Shown one piece after another: positions 41,677 through 51,087 of a DNA stretch of 64,000 nucleotides. A model generated the notes under the pieces. It was not told where the DNA came from. It saw only the letters and a list, made by a program, of their open reading frames with translations, and did no database searches. The translations under genes and the position numbers were made by a program. This stretch comes from Intestinimonas timonensis (GTDB lineage Bacteria; Bacillota; Clostridia; Oscillospirales; Oscillospiraceae), in NCBI RefSeq assembly GCF_900626145.1, contig NZ_LR130816.1, positions 694,155 to 758,154 on the forward strand, written 5' to 3'. How positions within the stretch are numbered: position 1 is the stretch's first letter; each line of letters begins with the position of its first letter.

Positions 41677-41863
41677 GAGACAAACTGGCCGCAGTCCGCC
41701 TGCCCGCCCCTTCTCAGCTCCCGGCACATGCAATTTTTACTTGGCAAAGCTGCATTGTTGGGCAGCACGCCCCAAAAACAATTTTCTTCCAAGTTTTATA
41801 AAAGTCCTTTTTTTAGGACTTTATTTCTGGTAAGATGAAGAGACAGAGAGGAGGCGATGTCCG

Positions 41864-42856
41864 ATGGCCAGAGGCGCAGGACAAAAACAGAAGCTGCTGG
41901 TGCTCCAGAAAGTGCTGCTGGAACAGACGGATGAGGAGCATTCCATGACCACCCAGTCTCTCATCGACACCCTGGCGGCCCAGGGGATCCCGGCGGAGCG
42001 CAAGAGCATCTACAACGATATGGAGGTGCTGCGGCAGACCGGCCTGGACGTCCAGAGCCGAAAGGGAAAGGACCCGGGCTGGTTCGTGGGGGACAGGGCC
42101 TTCCAGCTCCCGGAGCTCAAACTGCTGGTGGATGCGGTGCAGTCCTGCAAATTCATCACCAAACGGAAAAGTGACGACCTCATCCGCAAGCTGGAGGGCC
42201 TCACCAGCGTCCACCAGGCCCGGCAGCTCCAGCGGCAGGTCTATGTGGACCGGCGGGTCAAGACCATGAACGAGAGCGTCTACTACTCCATTGACAAGCT
42301 CCACACCGCCCTGGCCGCCGGAAAGGCCGTGACCTTCCGCTACTTTGATTACGACGTAACAAAGCAGAAGGTCTTTCGCCGGAGCGGCCGGCGGTACACG
42401 GTCTTTCCCCACGGGCTCATCTGGAACAGCGAAAATTATTACCTGGTGGGCTGGGACGGCACCAAGAAGGAGGTGCGCCACTACCGGGTGGACAAGATGG
42501 CGGAGCTGGCCGTCACCTGCTTGAAGCTGGAGGAGGGGGAGGACCTGGACCGCTCCAGCTTCGACATGGCGGCCTATGCCGCCAAGCACTTCGGCATGTT
42601 CAGCGGCCGGGAAGGCAAGGTGCGCCTGCGCTGCGCCAACAGCATGGTGGGGGTCATGCTGGACCGGTTCGGCCAGGAGGTCATTCTGGTCCCCGACGGC
42701 CCCGACCACTTCACCCTCACTGTGGACGCGGTGGTCTCCCCCCAGTTTTACGGCTGGCTCTTCGGCCTGGGGGAAGAGGTGACCCTCACCAGTCCCGACT
42801 GGGCGGTGGAGGACTACCGGCAGCGGCTCCGGGCCGCTCTGGGGCAGGGACAATAG
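41864..42856 (+). CDS. WYL-domain transcriptional regulator
   Basis: A 330-residue protein with an N-terminal winged HTH (TTQSLIDTLAAQGIPAERKS, IYNDMEVLRQTGLDVQ) and a WYL domain (KAVTFRYFDYDVTKQKVF, PHGLIWNSENYYLVGWD), plus a C-terminal extension. GAGGAGG lies upstream. It is divergent from the muropeptide operon and probably controls it in response to an imported peptide or nucleotide ligand (inference). A perfect AAAGTCCT/AGGACTTT inverted repeat sits just upstream of the gene and could be its autoregulatory site. Confidence 0.85.
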   Translation: MARGAGQKQKLLVLQKVLLEQTDEEHSMTTQSLIDTLAAQGIPAERKSIYNDMEVLRQTGLDVQSRKGKDPGWFVGDRAFQLPELKLLVDAVQSCKFITKRKSDDLIRKLEGLTSVHQARQLQRQVYVDRRVKTMNESVYYSIDKLHTALAAGKAVTFRYFDYDVTKQKVFRRSGRRYTVFPHGLIWNSENYYLVGWDGTKKEVRHYRVDKMAELAVTCLKLEEGEDLDRSSFDMAAYAAKHFGMFSGREGKVRLRCANSMVGVMLDRFGQEVILVPDGPDHFTLTVDAVVSPQFYGWLFGLGEEVTLTSPDWAVEDYRQRLRAALGQGQ

Positions 42857-42859
42857 ACA

Positions 42860-42897
42860 AAAAGGGCGGGCGCTCCCGGTGGGAGTGCCCGCCCTTT
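42860..42897 (+). terminator. Terminator of the WYL regulator
   Basis: AAAGGGCGGGCGCTCCC pairs with GGGAGTGCCCGCCCTTT around GGT. The right half (42878-42901) is repeated, 22 of 24 bases, at 43131-43154 on the other side of the hairpin element. Confidence 0.8.
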
Positions 42898-42937
42898 GTT
42901 GTAGAAAAATAGGAAATGCCTTAGATTTTGCACAAGA

Positions 42938-43129
42938 GCCTCGCAGAGTTCCGTCGTCCGCAGACGACGGAATCAAGTTCGATCTGTTTTTTCCGGCGAC
43001 ATGTGCGTCGGAAAAAACACTACTCAGCCTGCAAGCGTGCGAGCGCAGCGAGTGCGACGCAGCAGTCTGTATCTCTTCGAAAAAATGCTTGCATTTTTGA
43101 GAGAGCCTGTCGACATTGTCGACAGGCTC
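42938..43129 (+). repeat. Dispersed multi-hairpin element, copy 2
   Basis: 192 bp with the same order of stems as 15675-15867. The first stem (TTCCGTCGTC) is identical; others differ by paired changes, e.g. GAGCCTGTCGAC/GTCGACAGGCTC here versus GAGTCTGTCGAC/GTCGACAGACTC in copy 1, and AAAAATGC/GCATTTTT here versus GCACGTGC/GCACGTGC. No open frame. Confidence 0.75.
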
Positions 43130-43148
43130 AGGTGGGAGCGCCCGCCCT

Positions 43149-43352
43149 TTATTGCGCCGCCTTCAGCTCCTCCGGCCAATACCACTGGCGGCTGCCGTCC
43201 GGGAAGAGGACCCGAAAGAGTCCGCTCTCCCCCCGCTCGATGACCTTTCCCTCCGGGGATACCACCGGACGGCACCCCACAGAGGTCCTGCCCCGGACCA
43301 CCACCCGGCTCAAAAGCCCGATGGCAGCCGTTTCCACATCTGCTGTGCACAT
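43149..43352 (-). CDS. Small protein of unknown function
   Basis: A 67-residue protein beginning MCTADVETAAIGLLSRVVVR; the AAAGGAG 8 bases upstream of 43352 fixes the start. The C-terminal half (GLFRVLFPDGSRQWYWPEEL) looks like a small beta domain. I do not recognise a family. Its stop codon lies inside the 24-bp repeat that flanks hairpin element copy 2. Confidence 0.65.
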   Translation of the reverse strand: MCTADVETAAIGLLSRVVVRGRTSVGCRPVVSPEGKVIERGESGLFRVLFPDGSRQWYWPEELKAAQ

Positions 43353-43424
43353 GTTCGCTTCTCCTTTCCGCATAGGGCATTCTTCCACAGCCTATGTGCA
43401 AAAGCCGGCCCGCATGCGAAAAAA

Positions 43425-43467
43425 CCGGGAGAGTCCCGCCGTTTGATCGTCGGGACCCTCCCGGTTC
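43425..43467 (-). terminator. Terminator of the PepSY-protein gene
   Basis: On the minus strand CCGGGAGGGTCCCG pairs with CGGGACTCTCCCGG (one mismatch), followed by six Ts. Confidence 0.75.
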
Positions 43468-43496
43468 TTCCACAATTTCCGTTTTCCTGTGCGGTC

Positions 43497-44483
43497 TTAG
43501 TCCACGCTCCACTCCAGCACGGTGCCGGTAGAGGCGTCGATCTCAAAGTCGTACTCGGTCCAGCCCACACGGTACTCGCCCTCGTACACGGACCGGCCGT
43601 CGTCCCGGTCCAGCTTGAACTCCCGGAAAGTGCCAGAGGTGGAACCGGCCCGGTCCTGCACAATGGCCTTGGCCTGGGACTCGGTGATGCTGGTGCCGGT
43701 GCTGGTAGAGGGGGCATAGTACTCGGCGTCGTAGTCATAGCTGCGGACGTCGCCGGTGATGGCATCGATCTCGTAGTCGTACTCCTTGCCGTTGGTGTAG
43801 AACTCCACCTCATACTCGGGACGGCCGTCGTCCCAGTCCAGCTTCACCTGGACGAAGGTGGCAGCGCTGCTGGAGACGCCGGCGTGGTCCAGGGCGATCT
43901 CCTTGGCCTTGGTCTCACCAATATAGTCTCCGGTGTCGCCAGAGGGGACGGTAAAGTTCTCGATGTCAAAATCCACACTGGTGATCTTGCCGGTCTTGGC
44001 GTTGATCTCGTAGTCATACTCCTTGTTTCCGGCGTAGAACTCCACCTCATACTGGGGCTGGCCGTCGTCCCAGTCCAGCTCCACCCGGACGAAGGACACG
44101 TCACTGTAAGTGAGGCCGGCGTGGTCCAGAGCGACCTCCTTGGCCTTGGCTTTGCCAATGTAGTCGCCGCTCACATCGTCCACACCGCCGGTGAGGGTAA
44201 CGGTGTTGGTATTGCCGTTCCAGCTCACGTCCATGCCCAGAGCGTTGGCCACCGCCCGGACGGGGAGGTAGGTGGTGCCGTCGATGGTGAAGGGCTCCAC
44301 CACGTTGCCGTCTCCATCCTTGGGGGTGACGGTCTCGCCGTTGATGACCAGCTTGATATCGGAGTAGTCCACCCGCACGTTGCGGCTGCCGGTGGCGGCC
44401 AGAGCGGGCACGGCCAGACCGGCCACAGCGGTCACCACCAGGGCGCCGGCCAGCATATCTTTCCATCTGTTCTGATTCTTCAT
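43497..44483 (-). CDS. Secreted protein with stalk-type N-terminal domain and three PepSY repeats
   Basis: A 328-residue exported protein. A signal peptide (MLAGALVVTAVAGLAVPALA) is followed by a copper-amine-oxidase-N-like domain (IKLVINGETVTPKDG, TTYLPVRAVANALGMDVSWN) and three PepSY repeats, each with the pattern AKxIALDHAG, VELDWDDGQPQYEVEFY and YEINAKTGKI. The second ATG (44483) is used because AAGGAGG is 8 bases from it and only 2 bases from the first. PepSY domains often inhibit peptidases or sense the cell surface; the role here is unknown. Confidence 0.85.
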   Translation of the reverse strand: MKNQNRWKDMLAGALVVTAVAGLAVPALAATGSRNVRVDYSDIKLVINGETVTPKDGDGNVVEPFTIDGTTYLPVRAVANALGMDVSWNGNTNTVTLTGGVDDVSGDYIGKAKAKEVALDHAGLTYSDVSFVRVELDWDDGQPQYEVEFYAGNKEYDYEINAKTGKITSVDFDIENFTVPSGDTGDYIGETKAKEIALDHAGVSSSAATFVQVKLDWDDGRPEYEVEFYTNGKEYDYEIDAITGDVRSYDYDAEYYAPSTSTGTSITESQAKAIVQDRAGSTSGTFREFKLDRDDGRSVYEGEYRVGWTEYDFEIDASTGTVLEWSVD

Positions 44484-44650
44484 TGTCATTTCCTCCTTGT
44501 AAAGTAAAATACGTTTTATTGACGCTCCGCGGACCGTCCGGCCCGCCGGTTCTCGTCCCTTTCTGCCTCTATAACGGACGGCGTCCCGGTTTTATCGCAG
44601 GGGTACAAAAAATTTTTTGAAAAATTTTTAGAGGCGTCCCCCGGTCGCCC

Positions 44651-44685
44651 CTAAACAAAAAGAGGCCCGCCCATTCGGGCGAGCC
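44651..44685 (-). terminator. Terminator downstream of the asnS repeat array
   Basis: AGAGGCTCGCCC pairs with GGGCGGGCCTCT on the minus strand, followed by TTTTTG. It now lies about 500 bases beyond the functional asnS stop because of the tandem insertions. Confidence 0.75.
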
Positions 44686-45181
44686 TCTCTGGTCACATTC
44701 CTGATTTGATTTTAGAAGTCGGCGCTGCCCACCGTTCTGGGATGGGGCAGGCCCCAGACGATGTCCCATCGTCCGGGGACCCCTTTGGACTTCACTTCCT
44801 CGGCGGGAGTGAATCCCGCCTGCGGCAAGGTCCCGTGCCAACAGCACAGGTCCTTGTACGGCGCTGACGCGCCGCCCCATCTCCGATGGGGCCCCCGACG
44901 TCCTGCCCGGGGCGGGCTCTGCCGGTCCGGCGCGTATTTCTTCTCTTTAGAAGTCGGCGCTGCCCACCGTTCTGGGATGGGGCAGGCCCCAGACGATGTC
45001 CCATCGTCCGGGGACCCCTTTGGACTTCACTTCCTCGGCGGGAGTGAATCCCGCCTGCGGCAAGGTCCCGTGCCAACAGCACAGGTCCTTGTACGGCGCT
45101 GACGCGCCGCCCCATCTCCGATGGGGCCCCCGACGTCCTGCCCGGGGCGGGCTCTGCCGGTCCGGCGCGTATTTCTTCTCT

Positions 45182-46576
<1,395 letters not shown>

Positions 46577-46626
46577 TGGGTTGATTCCCCTCTCAGCGTC
46601 ATTAGTGGTATTACACAGTACCTTAT

Positions 46627-46655
46627 ATTATAACTCCTGGGACGCAAAGCCGCAA
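46627..46655 (-). promoter_or_regulatory. Promoter of asnS
   Basis: On the minus strand TTGCGG, a 17-base spacer and TATAAT lie about 50 bases upstream of the ATG. The region 46660-46875 holds hairpins (GGCAGCTGC/GCAGCTGCC; CCAAATCGAA/TTCGATTTGG) but no gene I can support. Confidence 0.7.
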
Positions 46656-46878
46656 GTGCGCAGGCCGTTTTCCGCGGTCAAAACCAAAAGAAAAGTCCGC
46701 CTCCGGCGGCTGGGAACAGAACAAAAGGCAGCTGCTTTCGCAGCTGCCCCTTATTTCGGATTGGCACTGATGTAAAACGCACTGCCTCACAAGGCTGCAC
46801 CCAAAACCAAATCGAAGCCCAGCGAAGCGGGTTCGATTTGGAAAGGAGGAGCAGCGGCATGAGCGCGCTCTGACTTTT

Positions 46879-46919
46879 GAAAAAAAGTCGGAGCAAGCGA
46901 TATAAAGCTTGCTCCGACG
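46879..46919 (-). terminator. Terminator of tRNA-Arg
   Basis: GTCGGAGCAAGC pairs with GCTTGCTCCGAC on the minus strand, followed by seven Ts, directly after the tRNA 3' end. Confidence 0.85.
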
Positions 46920-46996
46920 TGGTACGCCTGAAGGGACTCGAACCCCCAGCCTTCAGAACCGGAATCTGACGCTCTATCCAATTGCGCTACAGGCGC
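46920..46996 (-). tRNA. tRNA-Arg (anticodon CCG), CCA encoded
   Basis: The minus strand folds as a cloverleaf: acceptor GCGCCTG/CAGGCGT (G-U at the end), anticodon stem TCAGA/TCTGA with loop TTCCGGT giving anticodon CCG, T-loop TTCGAGT, discriminator A and encoded CCA. It reads CGG arginine codons, in keeping with the high GC content. It is not adjacent to any integrated element in this window. Confidence 0.95.
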
Positions 46997-47105
46997 GTAC
47001 CTGTGCACCCTTTTAAGTGCCTAGTTATTATAACAACCTTTTCCTTGTTTGTAAAGGGGTATTTTTGCAAAAAACAAGGCGAGCGTCTTTTTCCGGCGGG
47101 CGTTG

Positions 47106-47627
47106 TCAGTATGGAATGGTGCTCCAGGTGTTAACGCCGGAGAGGTCCAGAAACAGGGGGTGATCCGGGGGCAAAAAGGTGAAAAGAATCATGGCCGCGG
47201 CCAGGGCCAGCACGGCCAGGACCGACATTGTACCCAAAAATGGGTGTTCTGAGGCATCGGAGAGGAGCTCCGGCAGCAGGAAGCCCACCGCCATGAGCAC
47301 CACATAGAGCCCGATGTCCACCGCCAGAGCCTCGCCGCCCATGGTCATATGGTAGAGACAGCCGAAGCCCAGCATGGCCGCCGAGAGCACCAGCGCCGTC
47401 AGCAGCCAGGGAGTACGGCACCCCGGCGGGCCGTTTCTGGTGCGCAGGAACATGGCGGCCAGATAGGGCCAGATCAGGATCTTCAGGTGCTCCCACAGGC
47501 TCTCATTCACCGGCGAGAGCACCGCCGTCACCGGATTGGGCAGCAGCGTATACAAAAAATGCAGACAGGCGCCCGCCAGCGTGGTCACCACAAAGGTCAC
47601 CAGCAGTCCCCTCGACAGCTTGGGCAT
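47106..47627 (-). CDS. Small integral membrane protein (DUF6512-like)
   Basis: A 173-residue protein with five or six membrane segments and the motif SPVNESLWEHLKILIWPYL, typical of a family found across clostridia and tentatively DUF6512. GGGAGG precedes the ATG at 47627. It is divergent from spoIVB. No function is known; a possible small regulatory or transport role cannot be judged. Confidence 0.7.
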   Translation of the reverse strand: MPKLSRGLLVTFVVTTLAGACLHFLYTLLPNPVTAVLSPVNESLWEHLKILIWPYLAAMFLRTRNGPPGCRTPWLLTALVLSAAMLGFGCLYHMTMGGEALAVDIGLYVVLMAVGFLLPELLSDASEHPFLGTMSVLAVLALAAAMILFTFLPPDHPLFLDLSGVNTWSTIPY

Positions 47628-47920
47628 ATGCCATCTCTCCCTCCCGCAGCCGCCCGGGGTGGGACGGCCTTCTGAGATATGGTATGCGCCCAAAGCCCGT
47701 TTATGAACCCGTCCGCCTTTTTTCTGAAAAACCGGTAAAAACCGCCGTGGCCGCCGCCGCCGTCCCCCGTCATTCGGTGCTTTCCACCTCTTCCCATGCC
47801 AAAGGTGTGTTTCATTGCCAGTCCCGGGGCGGCGTTTTTCCCGTCCATGGCGGCCATATTAGCTCTGACGGCTGTTTTTTGATCGCCGTCGGCGTTATTT
47901 TTTGCAAAAGGGGTGGTTTT

Positions 47921-49012
47921 ATGAGAGAAGAAGAGCAGGGGCGGCCATGGACCGGCGCCCTTCTGCTGCTGCGGAGCCTGGTTTTGGTGGCGGCCATTGC
48001 CATGACGCTGCTGGGGCTGAGCGTCCGGCCGGCCGCGGCGGAGGCCCTGCCCGCCATGGCAGCCGCGGAGGGCGCCCACATGGTGATCCCCATGGGACGT
48101 GCGGTGGGTATCAAGCTCTTTTCTGACGGCGTGCTGGTGGTAGGGCTTTCCGACGTGACCGGCCAGGCAGGGGAGTGCTCCCCGGCCCGCTCCTGCGGGC
48201 TCCGCCAGGGCGACATCATCACCCACATCAACAACACCCAGGTGGACACCATTGAGGAGGTCCGGGCGGTGCTCCAGAAGCTGGAGGGAGATCAAATGAG
48301 CATCCGCGCCATCCGGGACGAGGAGCAGGTGCAGTTCACCGCCCAGGCCACCGCCTGCACCGACGGCACCTACCGTCTGGGGGCGTGGATCCGGGACTCC
48401 ATGGCCGGTATCGGCACCATGACCTTCTATGAGCCCTCCACCGGGCTCTTCGGCGCCCTGGGGCACGGCATCAACGATGTGGACACCGCTCTCCTCATGC
48501 CTCTGGAGTCGGGGGCCATTCTGTCCGCCTCCGTCTCCGACGTGAAGAAGGGGGCCGCCGGCGACCCCGGCGAGCTCCACGGCACCTTCCAGACCGACCG
48601 GGACCTGGGTGAGCTGTGGGCAAACACCCCCGGCGGTATCTTCGGCACGCTGGAGGACACCTCCCTGGTCCCCACCGGCGAGTCCATCCCCACCGCCCTC
48701 CGGAGCCAGGTGAAGGTGGGCCCCGCCACCATCCTCTCCAACATCGACGGAGACGAGGTCAAATCCTACGATGTGGAGATCGTCCGGGTCTTCCCCGAGG
48801 GCAGCCACGACACCCGGGATCTGATGGTGAAGGTCACCGATCCCGAGCTGCTGGAGGCCACCGGCGGCATCGTCCAGGGCATGTCCGGCTCTCCCATCCT
48901 TCAGGACGGGCGGCTGGTGGGTGCCGTCACCCACGTGCTGGTCAATGACCCCACCCAGGGTTACGGTATTCTGGCCGAGACCATGCTGAACACCGCTCAG
49001 TCCAGCGTATAA
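47921..49012 (+). CDS. spoIVB: SpoIVB sporulation signalling peptidase (S55)
   Basis: A 363-residue protein with an N-terminal membrane anchor ([16 protein letters not shown]), a PDZ domain (about 85-165, [20 protein letters not shown]) and an S55 serine peptidase domain with His in [10 protein letters not shown] and Ser in [11 protein letters not shown]. In Bacillus it is secreted from the forespore and triggers processing of pro-sigma-K. The ATG at 47921 follows AAGGGGTGG. It sits immediately upstream of spo0A, the standard arrangement in endospore formers. Confidence 0.95.
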   Translation: MREEEQGRPWTGALLLLRSLVLVAAIAMTLLGLSVRPAAAEALPAMAAAEGAHMVIPMGRAVGIKLFSDGVLVVGLSDVTGQAGECSPARSCGLRQGDIITHINNTQVDTIEEVRAVLQKLEGDQMSIRAIRDEEQVQFTAQATACTDGTYRLGAWIRDSMAGIGTMTFYEPSTGLFGALGHGINDVDTALLMPLESGAILSASVSDVKKGAAGDPGELHGTFQTDRDLGELWANTPGGIFGTLEDTSLVPTGESIPTALRSQVKVGPATILSNIDGDEVKSYDVEIVRVFPEGSHDTRDLMVKVTDPELLEATGGIVQGMSGSPILQDGRLVGAVTHVLVNDPTQGYGILAETMLNTAQSSV

Positions 49013-49030
49013 GCCCCTTTCAGCACCCAA

Positions 49031-49076
49031 AGTGCTGGCCGGGACGGTCATTGACCGCCCCGGCCAGCACTTTTTA
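49031..49076 (+). terminator. Terminator between spoIVB and spo0A
   Basis: AGTGCTGGCCGGG pairs with CCCGGCCAGCACT (imperfect inner part), followed by TTTT. Confidence 0.85.
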
Positions 49077-49104
49077 AGACCGCTCTCAGTTAGACGGCAA
49101 AAAA

Positions 49105-49170
49105 AGTCGAAAGAAATTTGGCATTTACTGGTAAAACAGGGTTGCGTCCGCTGTCAATTTGTGGTAAATT
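49105..49170 (+). promoter_or_regulatory. spo0A promoter region with possible 0A box
   Basis: TTGCGT (49142-49147), a 17-base spacer and TAAATT (49165-49170) form a weak sigma-A promoter. AGTCGAA at 49105-49111 matches six of seven bases of the Spo0A-binding motif TGTCGAA, consistent with autoregulation. Confidence 0.45.
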
Positions 49171-49226
49171 ATGGTTACGGAACAAAGGCAGGGGCCGCCG
49201 CGCCTCTGTGGAAGGGGAATTTGCAC

Positions 49227-49994
49227 ATGGACAGCAAAAAGCGCATTCTTTTGGCCGACGCGGACGACGTCTTCCGGGACCTGCTGCGGGAGACCCTGCT
49301 GAACGAGCCTGACTTTGAGATCGTGGGAGAGACCGGCGACGGGGAGGAGGCGGTGGAGCTGTGCCGCCGTCTGTCCCCGGACCTTTTGGTCATGGACCTG
49401 ATGCTGACGCAGATGGACGGTCTGGACGTGCTGGACGCCCTGAACAGCACGGAGAAGCCGCCGGTTCTGGTGCTCTCGGCCCAGGTGCGCGGGAACATGG
49501 CGGAGGCGGCTCTGGCCAAGGGAGCCAGCTACTGCCAGATGAAGCCCTGCAAGCTCTCCTCGGTGGTGGACCGGGTGCGGCTGCTCTCCGGCGCCGCCAA
49601 GACTGAGGAGGACCCAGCGGAGCGCTCCGCCCGCATGCGCCAGAACCTGGAGAGCTCGGTCACCGCCATCATCCACGAGATCGGCGTACCCGCCCACATC
49701 AAAGGCTACCAGTACCTGCGCTACGCCATTATCATGACGGTGGAAAATATGGAGGTCATCAACGCCGTGACCAAGATCCTCTACCCGGAGGTGGCCAAGC
49801 ACTTCAACACCACCGCCTCCCGGGTGGAGCGTGCCATCCGCCACGCCATTGAGGTGGCCTGGGACCGGGGTGACCTGGAGACCCTGCAAAAGTACTTCGG
49901 ATACACAGTCAGCAATGCCAAGGGCAAGCCCACCAACTCGGAGTTCATCGCTATGATCGCCGACCGGCTCCAGCTCCAGCGCCGGGAAAACTGA
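49227..49994 (+). CDS. spo0A: Master sporulation response regulator Spo0A
   Basis: A 255-residue regulator. The receiver domain has the acidic pocket ADADD, phospho-acceptor Asp57 in [12 protein letters not shown] and Lys106 in CQMKPCK. The C-terminal DNA-binding domain includes [20 protein letters not shown] and the end [19 protein letters not shown] precedes the ATG. Position after spoIVB supports orthology. The organism is therefore expected to form endospores. Confidence 0.97.
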   Translation: MDSKKRILLADADDVFRDLLRETLLNEPDFEIVGETGDGEEAVELCRRLSPDLLVMDLMLTQMDGLDVLDALNSTEKPPVLVLSAQVRGNMAEAALAKGASYCQMKPCKLSSVVDRVRLLSGAAKTEEDPAERSARMRQNLESSVTAIIHEIGVPAHIKGYQYLRYAIIMTVENMEVINAVTKILYPEVAKHFNTTASRVERAIRHAIEVAWDRGDLETLQKYFGYTVSNAKGKPTNSEFIAMIADRLQLQRREN

Positions 49995-50017
49995 ATCTTT
50001 ATCCATAAAACCTCACA

Positions 50018-50066
50018 GAGGGCGGGGGCGCGGCCTGTGGCCGCACCCCCGCCCTCTGTCCTTTTT
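50018..50066 (+). terminator. Terminator after spo0A
   Basis: GAGGGCGGGGGCGCGGCC pairs with GGCCGCACCCCCGCCCTC around TGT, followed by CTTTTTC. Confidence 0.85.
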
Positions 50067-50081
50067 CAGCCCGGAGACAAA

Positions 50082-50318
50082 CTAAAGCTCCTCCAGAAAC
50101 TTGCTCACCGGCACCTCCAACACATCCGAGATGCAGAACAGGGTGTCCAGAGAGATGCCTTTTACAATGGCACCGTTGTTGGCCTCTACCCGACTGATGA
50201 AAGACCAGCTCTTGCCGATCCGCTCGGCAAACTGCTCCTGCGTGTAGCCTTTACACTTTCAATAGTAAGCGATGCGCAGCCCCAGGAGCCGGTAGCGCTC
50301 TCTGTATTCCTCGTGCAA
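50082..50318 (-). pseudogene. XRE-family HTH regulator with an in-frame stop
   Basis: From the TTG at 50318 (GGGGTGG upstream) the frame reads LHEEYRERYRLLGLRIAYY, then TGA (50261-50259), then KCKGYTQEQFAERIGKSWSF and on to a normal stop at 50084. The sequence on both sides is a continuous HTH domain, so a single substitution (probably CGA arginine to TGA) has interrupted it at codon 20. No selenocysteine insertion element is apparent. Restart inside the gene would lose the first helix. Either a recent pseudogene or a sequencing error. Confidence 0.8.
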
Positions 50319-50386
50319 TATGCCCACCCCGATATTATCCTACCGTAAATCGTTGTGGATTGTTGCCGACTATCAGAAACTTATTA

Positions 50387-50415
50387 TTTACTGTCAGCGA
50401 AGAATATGTTATTAT
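50387..50415 (+). promoter_or_regulatory. Promoter of a 77-residue hypothetical gene
   Basis: TTTACT, a 17-base spacer and TATTAT, 39 bases before the ATG at 50454. Confidence 0.65.
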
Positions 50416-50453
50416 GAGCGAGAGAGAGAAATCTGTCGAAACCGGAGGCAGCT

Positions 50454-50687
50454 ATGCTTACTTTATTGGAAACCCTTCAAAAACACCTGGGCTGCCTGTA
50501 TCTATCTGACCTGCATACAGACAAATTCCGGCGGCAGGCCCTTCAGGAGGCACTGGACCTTCCCGCAGACGCCTACCCCCTTGAGCAGTGGCAGGAAGCG
50601 GTCAGCTACCTGTTGGGCTGGACCCCACCCTCCGCCTCGGTCCAGGAGCTCCGAACGCTGCTGGCCCAGTGCGCCGCCGACCTGTGA
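50454..50687 (+). CDS. Small hypothetical protein, 77 residues
   Basis: A predicted helical protein (LLETLQKHLGCLYLSDLHTD, LEQWQEAVSYLLGWTPPSAS) with CCGGAGG upstream of the ATG and a good promoter. It is divergent from the broken HTH gene, which may have regulated it. I do not recognise a family. Confidence 0.7.
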   Translation: MLTLLETLQKHLGCLYLSDLHTDKFRRQALQEALDLPADAYPLEQWQEAVSYLLGWTPPSASVQELRTLLAQCAADL

Positions 50688-50736
50688 CGGCATCCCCCGC
50701 CGCACATCACAATGAAATGATATGCAAATATGGAAA

Positions 50737-50764
50737 GGCCCGCCGCGTAAGCGGCGGGCCTTTC
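50737..50764 (+). terminator. Terminator after the 77-residue gene
   Basis: AGGCCCGCCGC pairs with GCGGCGGGCCT around GTAA, followed by TTCC. On the other strand it would also end the small minus-strand gene at 50814. Confidence 0.65.
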
Positions 50765-50813
50765 CATGCTCGGCACAATATATGGAGGTTGGGAAGTGCA
50801 GCTCAGGTGCGGC

Positions 50814-50960
50814 TCAATGCCGGCCCTCGTTGTGGAACATCTCCCCGACGGCGCGCCAGGGGCTCCCCTTCCAATAGTTCTTCCGCGCACCCAAGGAGTA
50901 CAGATCCTTTTGCAGCAGCTTTTCCTCACGTGCCTCGACCATACGCATCATTTTTTTCAT
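50814..50960 (-). CDS. Small basic protein, 48 residues
   Basis: The ATG at 50960 has GGAAAGGAG 10 bases upstream and the frame reads MKKMMRMVEAREEKLLQKDL, then YSLGARKNYWKGSPWRAVGE. It is too short for most gene callers. It lies alone between a terminator and a divergent LysR regulator. No family recognised; the good ribosome-binding site and composition suggest it is real. Confidence 0.5.
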   Translation of the reverse strand: MKKMMRMVEAREEKLLQKDLYSLGARKNYWKGSPWRAVGEMFHNEGRH

Positions 50961-50991
50961 TGTTCTCTACTCCTTTCCCGGAAACTGGCTC

Positions 50992-51020
50992 TTGCCTTCC
51001 TTGTGACCTTATTATACAAT
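50992..51020 (+). promoter_or_regulatory. Promoter of the LysR regulator
   Basis: TTGCCT, a 17-base spacer and TACAAT, about 68 bases before the likely start codon. Confidence 0.65.
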
Positions 51021-51087
51021 GGCATTAGACATTACGCAAACGACTCTTTTGCATGCCTCACATTCCAAAACAGAATGGATGGTGCCG

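Noticed and set aside
46577..46780. T-box leader upstream of asnS
   Set aside because: No T-box consensus or specifier stem was found; the promoter lies only about 50 bases from the start codon.
46920..46996. tRNA-Arg as integration site of a mobile element
   Set aside because: No integrase or repeat of the tRNA 3' end lies nearby.
50259..50261. Selenocysteine codon in the HTH gene
   Set aside because: No SECIS-like hairpin follows, and HTH regulators are not selenoproteins; a nonsense mutation is simpler.
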